The notes below the pieces were generated by a model. It was not told where the DNA came from. It saw only the letters and a program-made list of their open reading frames with translations, and ran no database searches. Of a stretch of 64,000 nucleotides of DNA, positions 1 to 11,300 are shown piece by piece; within the stretch, counting starts at the first letter, position 1; each line of letters opens with the position of its first letter. This DNA is from Mycogone perniciosa (taxonomy: Eukaryota > Ascomycota > Sordariomycetes > Hypocreales > Hypocreaceae): NCBI GenBank assembly GCA_025331125.1, contig JAOALB010000014.1, positions 62,001 through 126,000 of the forward strand. Reading direction: 5' to 3'. Made by a program: the position numbers and the translations under genes.

Positions 1-66
1 ATCAATTCTGCATTTCTCGAGCTTGTTCTGTACTGCTTCTTCGATGGAGCGCTTTCGTTTCGGCAT
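1..66 (-). CDS. 5' end of an unidentified gene, cut by the window edge
   Basis: Reading leftward from the ATG at 66-64, an open frame of 22 codons runs to the window edge without a stop. Its start is MPKRKRSIEE, a basic, NLS-like N-terminus followed by a helix-forming stretch rich in Glu, Lys and Gln. That composition is what one expects of a nucleolar or ribosome-biogenesis protein, and Bud22-type proteins come to mind, but 22 residues cannot settle a family. The frame is too short for a routine ORF search. A run of T just upstream (75-83 on the + strand) and the absence of a competing frame fit a promoter or leader to its right. Direction and start are inferred; the function is unknown. Confidence 0.45.
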   Translation of the reverse strand, partial: MPKRKRSIEEAVQNKLEKCRID

Positions 67-3000
67 GTTGGGGGATTTTTTTTCTTTGGGTAAGCCTGAG
101 GGTAAGATCTTTGCGCGAATCGTCAAAACTTCAAGATTTTGGATTAGACACTCATGGAGTGCGAACTGAATCGCGGAAACTGTGTGGGGTCGAGAATCTT
201 GCGGGTAAACAGCGTGATTTTGCATAGGCAATGTACAGTGTGAGGAACCTGTTGTGCACTAATAGCATTCGTTTGGGCTCGCACAGAGAACTAAAGATGC
301 TGTATCAAGTGATTAAGGGTAAGACAAGAAAAAGAAGGGTCCCGTGAACTTTGAGGTTGCGTATTGTCTGCCAACTCCTCGGTTCTTCCAGATGTTTGAT
401 GATAGAGTCTTGGAAGGGGGCCAGGATTCGCTTACATCTAATATGGATTCACAGCAGAAAATCACGCGAGCCTATTACCGCTCACCCTCATTCAATATCA
501 ATGGGCTCATGAATCCCTTGGATGCAAACATCAACCAACAGTTCCAATATGGGACTTGCAGTAATTGACCCTATAATGGCTAAAGTCCTAGCCAGGAACA
601 ATCCCACAAAGATTTACATCGCAAGCCACTCCAAAGCAGCATGACGGTGGTAGGATATCCTTCAACCCTGCTCCACGAAATAGGTAGAAAGGCTGTTCTC
701 TTGTCGTGTATATATTTGATGTCGGTGTCACGTGGAAATCTTTATCCAGGTCGGATTGAAGTCATAAACTTACCCACCGTCGGATCGAATAACCTCGGAT
801 GATGACTCTTGCTTCCCTAGGGTTCCCGAGTGATTGCGTCGCTGAGGAGACGGACAGACTTGAGGATGTTCCCAAGGACGTCATACCCAGGCAGAGAATG
901 GCGACTGGCTGACATATTTCCCTTCGGTGATTTGAACACACCGATTGCAAGCTTTGACCGGGGTGTTTTAACTCTATGCAGCAGGTTGTCGTCCGGAAAT
1001 CCGATTAGCAAATGCCGCAAGACGATACCGATAGATCTTGACCCTGCACCACGTGGCATCCACTGATGTATGTCGGCAACTGTATTTGAGTTGTTCGGTA
1101 GCACACCCGGCACATAGCAAGGGATAGTACGGAGTAGTGGTGATAGCATGCGATCGGAAAACCGAGTCATAGAGCTCGGAAACCGATAGGGCTGAGGCGG
1201 TCTTTTGCTTGAAAGACTATCAAAGTGGATCTCGAAATGGATCGCGATGCTCAGATTCGCAATAAACGAGCTCAAGGCACCGGCATCGGATGACGAATGA
1301 GCGACGGCTCATTATGGATCAATACGAAGCAGATGAGCCGCCATTTTCCGGCTGTCGCCGAATGCGGATTTGTTCAAGGCTCCAGAATCGAGAGACTGAC
1401 TTGGTTCATTTCGGGAGGAGATGTTTATTATTGCATCGGGACTTTCCGGTTTCATGGTCTCCGCTTCCCGGTATGGCTGCACGGCTTCATATACTACTCG
1501 TATTAGCCCTGTGCCGGATGAGGTTTGGTGGCCTTCAGGCCGGTCATTTTGCATAGCACAAAGAACAGATGGAATAAACAAGAAGGGCTATTTCTCGGTC
1601 GACAGGAAGATTAACTTTTTGCACATGGGAGAAAAGATCACCCTGAATTAAGACAACAGCAACCGAGTGATGCCAACAGCCTCGTATTAGTACTCGTAGG
1701 AGTCTGAGATTCTGACCATTATCCAGCGTACCATTTGACTGGAAGCAGCCCCACTCCCGCTGCAAGAAGCTCGGGCCATTTCCCCAGAGTTGATCAGATG
1801 GGTCTCAAGTGGAATGTTTGCCGGCGACAGACGTCATGGATGACGGGATGCATGAGAAACACTGTGATAGGCATATCGATGGCATCATGGAGAGGCCGCC
1901 GTGTCTTGGTTGCACGAAATGAGAAATAAGAACATAACAATAAAAACGTCTATGGAAATGGAAACGGAAGCAGGATGAATGAGAGTGCATATGGAACAAC
2001 TGAGTAACATGTGCAGCCGAGGGGAACAATGCTGCTCTGATGGGAGGGAGTGAGGTAGGGTTGGATCGCTCGTGTGCTCTGCCGGCCAAGCAAGACATGG
2101 TGCTATAACCCCGCATTCTTCTTCCCGCTGGTGGCTGTGAGAGGAACACGCTATCAAGCCGGGACATGTCCGTATAGACCTGTGCCTATGAGGAGTATAT
2201 ATTACGAAGTACGCGTTGTGATCTGTTCGGTCCAAAGTCGGCATGTTGCTGTGATGAACAGAGATTCTCGCAATGTTTAAGGTTTACCTGTCGTATCCGC
2301 TCACGTGGCCGTTTTTTGGAGATCATCCAGGTAGAGATACCTCTGCTTCACGACTCGTGGGCGTTTCTATCCTTCCAGCAAGGCCGTGAAAAGGATCTGC
2401 CCCCCCTCTCAACAGCTGATCCCCTCCCCAATGCCCAATACTATCTGCGAGTGCAACGCCACGCAGGGCACCAGTAAATTGGAGATGTCCGAGGCTTCTT
2501 GGAGGGTTGATACGAGTAGACATGGCGCATCACACTGCTGACCCCGCAATTGGCTTTCCATGGCCCTGGCCTACCAGGTTTTGGTGCCATTCAGGTCAGG
2601 TTGCCTGCGCCCGGTGAGTGGCTGGCAATGAACGAATGTTCTCGCCGTTCTTGTGGAGGGTGGCCAGTGGATGGGAGCTGTGGCCGGAACCTGAACTGAG
2701 CCATGCTTGTGGCCATGCTTTGTAACAGATATTAAACGGCCGGCTCGCCCGCTTTAACCTTCCTCGACGACTTGACATCTGCCTTTCTTTTCCGTCCTTT
2801 CCAAGCAAGGCGTTGATGCGTTGAATCTCATCATAGAGAGCTCCGCTCCCTCTCCCGCTCCCTCTCCCGCTCCCTCTCCCTCTCCATCTCGTCGTTGACC
2901 TGCCACTGCGCTGGTTCGAATCGCATCCCCAATACGATTTCCCACCGATTTCCAAATCAAATCAAGACCCGTATTACCTGTCGCTGTCAATTTGGACAAG

Positions 3001-3641
3001 GCTCCGTTGACATCATCATCCAACAAGCCGTGGCGCACTCACTCAACAACAACAGCCATCGCCAATTACCGCCAACCCCACCCAAGGGTCCGATCGCCGC
3101 GAACGCAATCTCAACGGCGGCCGATATCGATATCAACAAATTAACCACCGTCATTGGCGTTAATCCATCTGCGATTGCGCTTCGGTGCGCATTGGTCTTT
3201 GGTCAGTACAGCTTGATTCGCCTTCTTGATTACTAGTGTATTCCAACCAATCTCCGGTGGCGGGCGGAGCCACCATGGGGGGCATCCACACACAATCGGC
3301 GCCGTGATCCGCCCCTAGACTTTCCGATGTTGGTAGCCGACTTCACCTCGTCCTCGGGCCAAGGTCCTTACCATCCCGGACGTCGTGAGACAGCGGCTTA
3401 GCGGAAGGGGGCTCTTGCCGAGATGTTCGGATCCGTGTGCTATTTCTGTCACGCTCCACTCATCACCCTGGATCTTTTGCCCTCTCCTATCTCCACGTAC
3501 CAATAAGTGGTTGGCCTTTGACTAATAGAGCACAGTCAGTTAATAACCTCGTCAAGCCGTGGAGTCCACGTAGCCCATCCGGCCTGAGATATATCAATAG
3601 ATCATCTCCCCAACCCAGAGGCTGCCCGCGGCTCTGTCATC
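67..3641. other. Gene-free stretch between edge gene and carrier gene
   Basis: No frame here has convincing coding character. The frame at 344-568 (+, 74 codons, no ATG) has protein-like composition, but no neighbouring exons and no recognised family, so it may be a gene remnant. A reverse frame at 817-1275 is open, but its composition (Arg, Ser, Pro, Ile) and competing frames on the other strand argue against it. A TACGGAGTA copy sits at 1128-1136 and a short tandem repeat at 2845-2880. The last few hundred bases before 3642 are presumably the promoter and leader of the carrier gene. Confidence 0.5.
2845..2880. repeat. Three tandem copies of a 12-bp pyrimidine-rich unit
   Basis: The unit GCTCCCTCTCCC occurs three times head to tail and is followed by a decaying TCTCC tail. 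It lies about 760 bp upstream of the mitochondrial carrier start codon. CT-rich tracts are common in fungal promoters and leaders, so it may belong to the upstream region of that gene; this is inference. Confidence 0.8.
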
Positions 3642-4714
3642 ATGAACACCATAAAGCAGGCAGCGGAATCTGCTCGTTCCAAGGGCTCGGAGGTCATGGG
3701 TGCCGCCAGAAGGAGCGAAACGGCCGCTAAGGCTTCGGAATTCATTCACACACCCCTCATGCGAGTTGCTCTGCCTTTCATCAACGGCGGCATCAGCGGA
3801 ATGATTGCCACCACTGTGATCCAACCTGTGGACATGGTCAAAGTTCGCATCCAACTCGCTGGCGAAGGCACATCTGGTGGCCCCAAACCCACCCCATTGT
3901 CCGTCACTCGACAGATCATTGCAAGCGGCAAGGCTCTCGACCTGTATACCGGTCTGTCCGCAGGTCTTCTTCGGCAAGCTGTCTATACCACCGCCCGCTT
4001 GGGTTTCTTTGATACGTTCATGGGTAGATTGACCCAGCACGCCAAGAGCCAGGATAAGAGCGTGGGCTTCAAGGAGCGAGCAACTGCCGGACTGGCGGCC
4101 GGCGGCTTGGCGGCCATGATTGGCAATCCCGCCGATCTGGCGCTGATTCGAATGCAAAGCGATGGCCTCAAGCCATTGGCCGAACGAAAGAATTATAAGT
4201 CTGTCATCGATGCCCTTGCATCTATTGCCAAGAGTGAAGGTATTGGAGCGCTCTGGGCTGGTGCTGCCCCGACTGTGGTCCGCGCCATGGCTCTCAACTT
4301 TGGCCAGCTCGCTTTCTTCAGCGAAGCCAAGGTGCAACTTAAGAAGAATACGGACCTATCCTCCCAAGTCCAGACACTCAGTGCCAGCGCCATTGCCGGG
4401 TTCTTCGCGAGCTTTTTCAGTCTCCCGTTCGACTTTGTCAAGACCAGGTTGCAGAAGCAGCAGAAGGGCCCTGACGGAAAGCTCCCATACAAGGGTATGA
4501 CTGATTGCTTTACCCAGGTGGCTAAGCAAGAAGGCATCATGAGGTTTTACCGTGGATTCGGCACGTACTATGTCCGCATTGCTCCCCATGCGTAAGTTGG
4601 CCCAGACCACTCTCCCAGACCACTCCCCCATACCCAAGGGATGTTAGTAGCTGACATTGTTCCAGCATGGTGACCCTGATCGTCGCTGACTATCTCGGCT
4701 GGCTGACGAAATAG
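3642..4714 (+). CDS. Mitochondrial 2-oxoglutarate/malate carrier (SLC25A11-like)
   Basis: Two exons, 3642-4591 and 4666-4714, split by a 74-bp intron (GTAAGT...TCCAG), encode 332 residues. The second exon supplies only the last 16 residues, ending in GWLTK. Three carrier repeats are visible: QPVDMVKVR near residue 61, NPADLALIRM near 162 and LPFDFVKTRL in the third repeat. The middle motif departs from the usual PxDxxK/R in the way known for oxoglutarate carriers (PAEVALIRM in the human protein), which separates this from the general dicarboxylate carrier. The family exchanges 2-oxoglutarate for malate or related dicarboxylates across the inner mitochondrial membrane, serving the malate-aspartate shuttle and nitrogen assimilation. 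About 40 residues precede the first transmembrane helix. The start ATG is the first in frame and needs no upstream exon. Substrate identity is inferred from motif resemblance. Confidence 0.93.
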
Positions 4715-5365
4715 ACGGCAAGTATAAATTTGTTGGACATTGAACGGCGTTTTGGCGGCATTGGTTGTTTTTGTCTCTTTCTTTCTGGTTTGTTTATTCC
4801 CCTGGTTGGTAGTAGGTAGGACCTTAGTGCCACATGGCAATGGTTATTACTCCGTATGTCTGGATGTAGCAAGTAGTCTGAGTACTATTTTTATAACACT
4901 GCCGATGCAGTTCAATGATGAATTCGATTCCAAGCCAACTGTAATTTTGTCTTGAAAGGATGAAAGAGAGTCGCGAAGGAGGGAGGATCGAGAAATTTCG
5001 CCTGGCGTCCACGAACTGTAGGGTCATTCCCATTTGATGCATTGCTTTATGTTCCATACATAACCACGTCGTTGCCAATATCTCTGTATATTTTAAACCA
5101 TACAGGCATACTCAATCCTTCATAGCACTCGCTGAAAGGGATTTTTGCAGGTGTCGGATATTTTGTTTTCTCATGACTCTATTTGGGGTTCTCTGAATTT
5201 TGCCGACTTGGTGTGAATTCATGATCACGTGACTTCGCGCCAATTTCCGTGGCATCGCGTGGGTACAATGACGCAGCAGCTGAATAGCGTGAAATAAGGG
5301 ATGGACTCACACTCTGGCATTTGGTCAGTCATTGCTCTGGAGCGGCTCATGGCTGATATGTGACC
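4715..5365. other. Intergenic region, carrier 3' end to Rad4 start
   Basis: This 651-bp stretch between two genes read in the same direction has no coding frame I can support. It should hold the 3' UTR of the carrier and the promoter of the Rad4 gene. One TACTCCGTA copy (reverse complement of the dispersed 9-mer) lies at 4848-4856. Confidence 0.6.
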
Positions 5366-7905
5366 ATGGTTGGAAGAAAGCGCAGTGTCGCTCGGAGAGG
5401 CAGTCAAAGGACGGCTGGTGCTACTGGTCACGATGGTCCGGATATCTATCAAGAAATGCTGGCCGAGGCCGGGGCGGCTGCACCAGCAAGGAGTTCCCCA
5501 GAACGCCCGTTGAAACGGAGACGGGCTGGTACTAAAGCAGATGCAACGCCAGAGGAGCTAATTCAGGCTGATGATACAAGTACGAAGCCTCAAATAGACG
5601 GCCGTCGTCAAGAGGATGGTAAGAACGAAGATGATGAGGACGACGAGGATGAGGATGAAGATGTGGAGTTTCAAGACGTGGCTATTCCTGCTCCTACGGT
5701 GCAGACTATGGAGCTGGGGTCGGATGATGAAGAGGAGGATGAAGACGACTTGCATTTCGAAGACGTGCATTTCAGTGTGCATTTCAAGGACGCCGCGTCT
5801 GGGAGCCAGCAGCCCAAAGAGCTAGAGCTCAACCTCTCTGCCCAGATATTGGCTGCAGGGAAGCAGAGCGCAGAAAGACGCAAGCCGATTACCAAGGAAG
5901 AGAAGGGGCGCCGCGTCGATATCCACAAAACCCATCTTCTTTGTCTCCTCGCCCACGTCGCACGCCGGAACCACTGGTGCAACGATGGCAAGGTGCAAGA
6001 ACACCTCCGAGCGCATCTGACTGATAAGACTGTTCAGTATCTTACACCGGGGGTGAACCTATCACAGTTCGGCAGGACGGAGAGCCTCAAGAATGGGCTC
6101 AAGCAGGTTGCTGATATGTGGAAGACCAAGTTTGAGATCACAGAAAGGGGCCTCAGGAGGTCTCTTTGGGCGGAAGAGGTGGATCATTTAAAAGATGTTT
6201 GTACTTTGCCTTCCCTGCAGTTATGCAAGTATGTTGCTAATGAGGACCCTAGTATGAGCTTCCTGGAGATATGGAATCGTGCTTGGATCGTGAAGAGTTT
6301 AGAGAGGCAGCTAAGAAATTGCAGGGCTCTCGCGATATTGGTGCGCAACTATACTGTGCGCTGCTGAGAAGCGCCGGTGTGCGAGCTCGATTGGTATGCT
6401 CATTGCAGCCCCTTTTATCTGTCTCTGGGGGACCTACTCTTCCTAAACCCAAAAACGGGAAGAAGGCTTCGAAAACTTCGAAAGCCGAACAAACTTTGTC
6501 CCAGTTGGAAAAATACAGGGAAATGGCAGAAGCATCATCCTCATCAGCGCCTTCGCCAGGTCGCTCAACTGCTAGACGCAGACTAGGCCATCCAAACGCA
6601 ACTGCCTACAAGTTCGAGCCTGTCGCCGCACCACCTAAACCTCGTCCTGTCTTTGAGACCCCAAAACAAATACGGGAGTCACCCTACCCCGTGTATTGGG
6701 TGGAGATTCTCGATGTCGGGCACCAGAAATGGCAACCCGTAGACCCAGTTGTGACTCATACGTTCTGGAAACCAAAGGCATTTGAGCCCCCTATCACAGA
6801 TAAGGAGAACTGTCTGTGCTACGTGGTAGCATTCGAGGCTGATGGAACGGCAAAAGATATCACGCGGCGGTATGCGAAAGCTTACACAGCAAAGACGCGC
6901 AAATTACGTGTGGAAAGCGCACTGGACGACGGTGAGCGGTGGTGGAGAAAAGTTATGAAGATGTATCGACCCAAACACCTGGGCGACCTTGACCAAATCG
7001 AGGACAATGAGCTCGCAGGGGTTGAAGCCAGGGAGCCAATGCCCAAGAATGTACAGGGCTTTAAGGACCACCCTGTATATGCGCTAGAGCGCCACCTTCG
7101 TCGACACGAGGTGCTTGTGCCAGAGGCAAAGCCGTCAGGGACAGTTAACGCAGGCAGCCGTGGTCCTTTGGAAAAGGTGTATCGTCGTAAAGACGTACGA
7201 ATTGCGAGAAGCGCCGAGAAGTGGTATAGACTTGGGAGAGAATTGAGACCCAACGAGATACCCGCCAAGTGGTTGCCTAAACGGGTTCAGAATAAGAATT
7301 CAAGATTCAACGATGAACCGGATGAGGCCTCTGATGGCGACGCTGGGACGCCGGTTTACACCATGGATCAAACTGGACTTTACGAACCTCCACCAGTACG
7401 AAATGGGCGTGTGCCGAAGAATAAGTTTGGCAATATCGAAGTTTATGTGCCGAGCATGATCCCCAGGGGGGGTGTTCACTTGGTACATGAACATGCCGCA
7501 CGAGCAGCTTATCTTCTAGGCATAGATTACGCACCTGCTTTGACGGGGTTTCAGTTCAAGGGGCGTCACGGTACGGCCGTTTTGTATGGAGTCGTTGTGG
7601 CCAAAGAGTTCGAGGAGGCAGTGCAAGCAGCGATACAAGGCCTAGGGGATGTGGAGCAGGAAGTTGAGGATGAAAGGAGACGCCTAGTTGCGTTGAAGCT
7701 TTGGAGGCGATTCCTGATGGGGCTACGGATCAGGGAGAGGATATGGAGTGGAGTGAATGAAGAGGAAAGGGAGGCAGCAGACCGGGAGGCAGAAATGGAG
7801 GCGGCGATACGGGACGCAGAGAGTGATGTGACAGAGGAGTTTGATATGTTGGCTGGGGAGGATGATGATAATGACGATGGAGGAGGCGGCTTCTTGATTG
7901 AGTGA
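5366..7905 (+). CDS. rad4: Rad4/XPC-family DNA damage recognition protein
   Basis: Exon 1 is 5366-6196 and exon 2 is 6253-7905, joined over a 56-bp intron (GTTTGT...GCTAATG...CCCTAG), giving 827 residues. The N-terminus is basic, then strongly acidic (Asp/Glu runs near residues 90-130). A transglutaminase-like fold follows, with LQGSRDIGAQLYCALLRSAG near residues 300-320 and RLVCSLQPL just after. Three beta-hairpin domains come next: BHD1 about 546-598 (from FKDHPVYALERHLRRHE), BHD2 about 600-658 and BHD3 about 660-733 (NIEVYVPSMIPRGGVHL). The C-terminus is acidic. Rad4/XPC binds helix-distorting lesions with Rad23 and starts global-genome nucleotide excision repair in the nucleus. The acceptor at 6252 was chosen because it keeps the conserved segment from YELPGD onward in frame; a later AG at 6302 would drop conserved residues. 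The ATG at 5366 lies in a good context (ACCATGG). Confidence 0.93.
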
Positions 7906-8390
7906 CGGTGATACTTTGTACGAGGTACACTGGTTTCGAACACAGGTATTTGCCGATATACATGTACAGACGGCATACGGCTCCTATATGTGGGACTTCG
8001 TATACGTTATTCTTATTAGTCCCCAACGACTCAGAAGGGACGCGCAATCAGTTTCCAAGTCAGGCAGGAGTCCGAGATATGGTACCTGACAGCGAGACGC
8101 GTGATCCTAATTGTATGATAGCATTAATGCTAGTATTAGTACAATCTCCTTGTAATCGTCATGGATTTCAAGCTAGCAAATTTGCACTTCTGCTCTAATG
8201 TCGCCGAAGCTTCAGGAGCTCGACCTACGCGGCCTCTGTGGGTCCTCTTCCTGACATAAATGCCCTCGATAGCATCTGTTGCTGGACAAGAAACAAGAAA
8301 CAAGAAACAAGAAACGCCATCGGAGAACAAAGCAAGACAAGACAACAGCTTCACCAGTTTGCCCGGCGATCACGCACCACTCGCGCCGCC
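7906..8390. other. Intergenic region and leader of the ABC transporter
   Basis: No gene is seen. The stretch contains the 3' end of the Rad4 transcript and the promoter and leader of the ABC transporter, including a four-copy 7-bp repeat at 8286-8313. The open frame of the transporter extends upstream to 8238 without an ATG, so translation from the ATG at 8391 is the natural choice. Confidence 0.6.
8286..8313. repeat. Four tandem copies of ACAAGAA
   Basis: The 7-bp unit ACAAGAA is repeated four times exactly, about 80 bp upstream of the ABC transporter ATG, probably within its 5' untranslated leader. Slippage would alter leader length without touching the protein. Adenine-rich leaders are common in highly translated fungal mRNAs; any role here is inference. 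Confidence 0.85.
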
Positions 8391-11300
8391 ATGGCTTTCA
8401 CCAGCCAGATATGGACGTTAATGTCCAAGAATTTCCGACTTCTCCTACGGCGCCATTTCAAGAGAGTCCTCATCATGGCCTTTCTTGTTCCCATAGGGCT
8501 TGCCGTCTTCTTCAGCTTCGCCAAGAGCCTGTTCGTTTCGCCTGCGACCTATGGCTTTGGGAACATCTACCCCGTCATGACGCTCTCCCAGGCATTCGAG
8601 GTTGCGGCGCTGAGTGAGAGAAACAAGGTCGTGCTTGTCGACGGTGGACATACTGGAGGCGAGATTCAGCAGCTGTTGGACCGAGTTGAAAGCCAGATTA
8701 CGCTGCAGGGGCCGACAGTCAAAGTCGTTCGGACAGATAGCGAAGATAGCCTTGCCACTGAATGCCGGAGCAATCAGCGTGGTGTCACCAAATGCTTCAA
8801 CGCCATCGTGATGAAATCGTCCCCAACTGAAGGCGGCAACTTCTGGAGGTACATCATTCGCACAGACGCCGAGATGTGGGACAGTCCCTTCAAAATCAAT
8901 GTCGACAGGCCCACCAACCCAGAGGAGGTCTATATCTTGCCTATGCAAAGAGTGGTTGACAGTATCATCGCCGACATGAACAACACCAAGGGCCCCGACC
9001 AGCTAGCCGACGTTCGGGAACAAGCTTTCACCAGTGTGACACAAGAGTACCGGGATGCCAAGATTCAGGAGGGCTTTCACCAGACTATTGTCAGGTACAT
9101 GGGCGTCGCATTCATTGCCACCATCATCTGGATATCCTATCACTTAACCGGAGTCATTGCCACCGAGCGCGAGAGCGGTATGTCGCAACTACTGGACGCC
9201 ATGATGCCTGCCAGCAGGCCGTGGATGCCGTTGGCTGCGCGAATCATCTCCCATCACCTCTCCCTCACCCTCGTTTATGGCCCTGCTTGGATCATTGGAT
9301 CTGTTGTTGTGCGCTATGGTGTCTTCTCCAACACCAGCATCGCCATCGTCCTGGTTTCTCACGTCCTTGGCGGTCTTTCTCTCGCTTCCATGTCCATTCT
9401 ATTCGCTTCCCTCTTTAAAAAGGCGCAGCTTAGTGGAATTACAGCCATCCTCGCAATAATGTTGCTGGGTATTTTGGCTCAGTCCCTCTCCCCTACGCCA
9501 CTTACTCTCGCTATATTGTCTGTGCTGTTCGCGCCATGCTGCTTTGTCTACCTCATTGGATACATATCTCAATATGAGTTGAACCATAAAGCGACTGACC
9601 TGACTCGGGCGTCTCCCAATAGTGCCTCGGATATCCCAGGAATTGCTCTCTGGGTATTCTTGATTGCCCAAATCTTCGTGTATCCCCTCCTCGCCGCGCT
9701 GATAGAGAAGGCACGACATGGCACGTCAACCGAGGGTCGCAAGGTATACGCTCGGCAAGCTGGAAGCAATGACGCCAGTGAGTACGCTGTTCAGCTTGAC
9801 GGATTCACCAAGGTGTACACCCCAGGCTTCTTCTCGCGCTTGTTCTCTTGTCGAAAGCGATCGAGCCGTGTTGTGGCTGTCAACGAGTTGAGCTTCAATG
9901 TCAGGAGAGGCGAAATTGTTGCGCTCTTGGGTGCGAATGGAAGTGGCAAGAGCACAACTCTGGATGCAATTGCAGGGTTAAACAAACTTACCAGCGGAAC
10001 AATTACGATTGATGGTACCGACGGTTTAGGCATCGCGCCCCAGAAGAATGTCCTCTGGGACGACCTGACAGTGGAGGAACACCTGAGGATATTCGACAAG
10101 CTCAAGTCCCCTCATGCGCTAGCAACCAACGAGCAGATCATCAAGATGATCAAGTCTATAGATCTTACACACAAGCGAAAGGCTCGTGCGGGGACCTTGT
10201 CTGGTGGCCAGAAGCGAAAATTGCAGCTGGGTATGATGTTGGTGGGCGGAAGCGCTGTATGCTGCGTGGATGAAGTGAGCAGTGGCATTGATCCGTTATC
10301 TCGACGTAAATTATGGGATATCCTCTTGGCCGAGCGTGGCAAGAGAACGTTGATACTGACCACTCATTTCTTGGACGAAGCTGATCTCCTTGCCGACCAC
10401 ATCGCGATCCTGTCGAAGGGAACACTCCGTGCCGAAGGCTCTTCTGTGGATCTCAAGGATAGACTGGGCAGTGGTTATAGGATCCATGTTCACAAAGGCG
10501 CAGATATCGGGGACTCGCCAAATGTTCCTGGAGTCAAGAAGCAAGATTCCTTTGACCTGATTACCTATATCGCTCCCACATCCGGCTTAGCAGCGCAAGT
10601 CATCAGAGAACTTCAGAATGTTGGCATCGCGGACTACCGTTTCTCGGGTCCTACTATCGAGGACGTCTTTCTACAGCTCGCCGAAGAAATCAAGGACGAG
10701 GAAAAAATCCGTGAATCTGTCGGTGACGGGGTTGTCGAGAAAGTGAAGGAAGACAGTTCGCAGGATTCCAAAGCTCAACCGGGGCTTCAACTCCTTGATG
10801 GCAGGAGAGTCAGCTATGTCGAACAGTCCGTGATCTTATTCCAGAAACGCTGGACGGTTCTTAAAAGGAATTGGATTGTCTATGCCATAGCCTTTCTCCT
10901 GCCAGTTATCGCTGCGGCCTTGACCGCTTTCTTTGTACGGGACCAAAATCCTATCGGGTGCAAGGTTGCTGGTGAAACTCCAATTTCTCTCGACCAAGAC
11001 GCCTTCACCCAGCATGGCTACACTGAACACCTTTTGTTCCTTTTTGGGCCGTCTTCCAAGTTCAACGTGTCTCGACTCAACCTCTTTCAACCCGTCTTTG
11101 AGAAGGAACTCTCAGTTACAAGTCTCGTAGCACTTGACGGACTCAGCAATCTCGAGATAGTCGACTCGTTCGGCGATTTCCAGCAGTACATCAGAGACTT
11201 CCGCCAAAACGTAACGGTAGGCGTATGGCTCGGCGACGAGGACACTAAGCCAACTGCTGCCTGGGTTGCTAACCTGTTTGTCACGAGTCCCCTGACAGCT

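Noticed and set aside
2905..2925. tRNA B-box-like string GGTTCGAATC
   Set aside because: The flanking five bases on each side do not pair as a T-stem, and no A-box or acceptor stem lies upstream.
3594..4337. 247-codon reverse frame over the mitochondrial carrier
   Set aside because: Complementary frame of a conserved carrier exon; no motif of its own.
6229..6302. Alternative Rad4 intron with GTATGT donor and TTTAG acceptor
   Set aside because: It keeps the frame but deletes the segment leading into EAAKKLQGS that looks conserved; the 56-bp intron 6197-6252 retains it and has a better-placed branch site.
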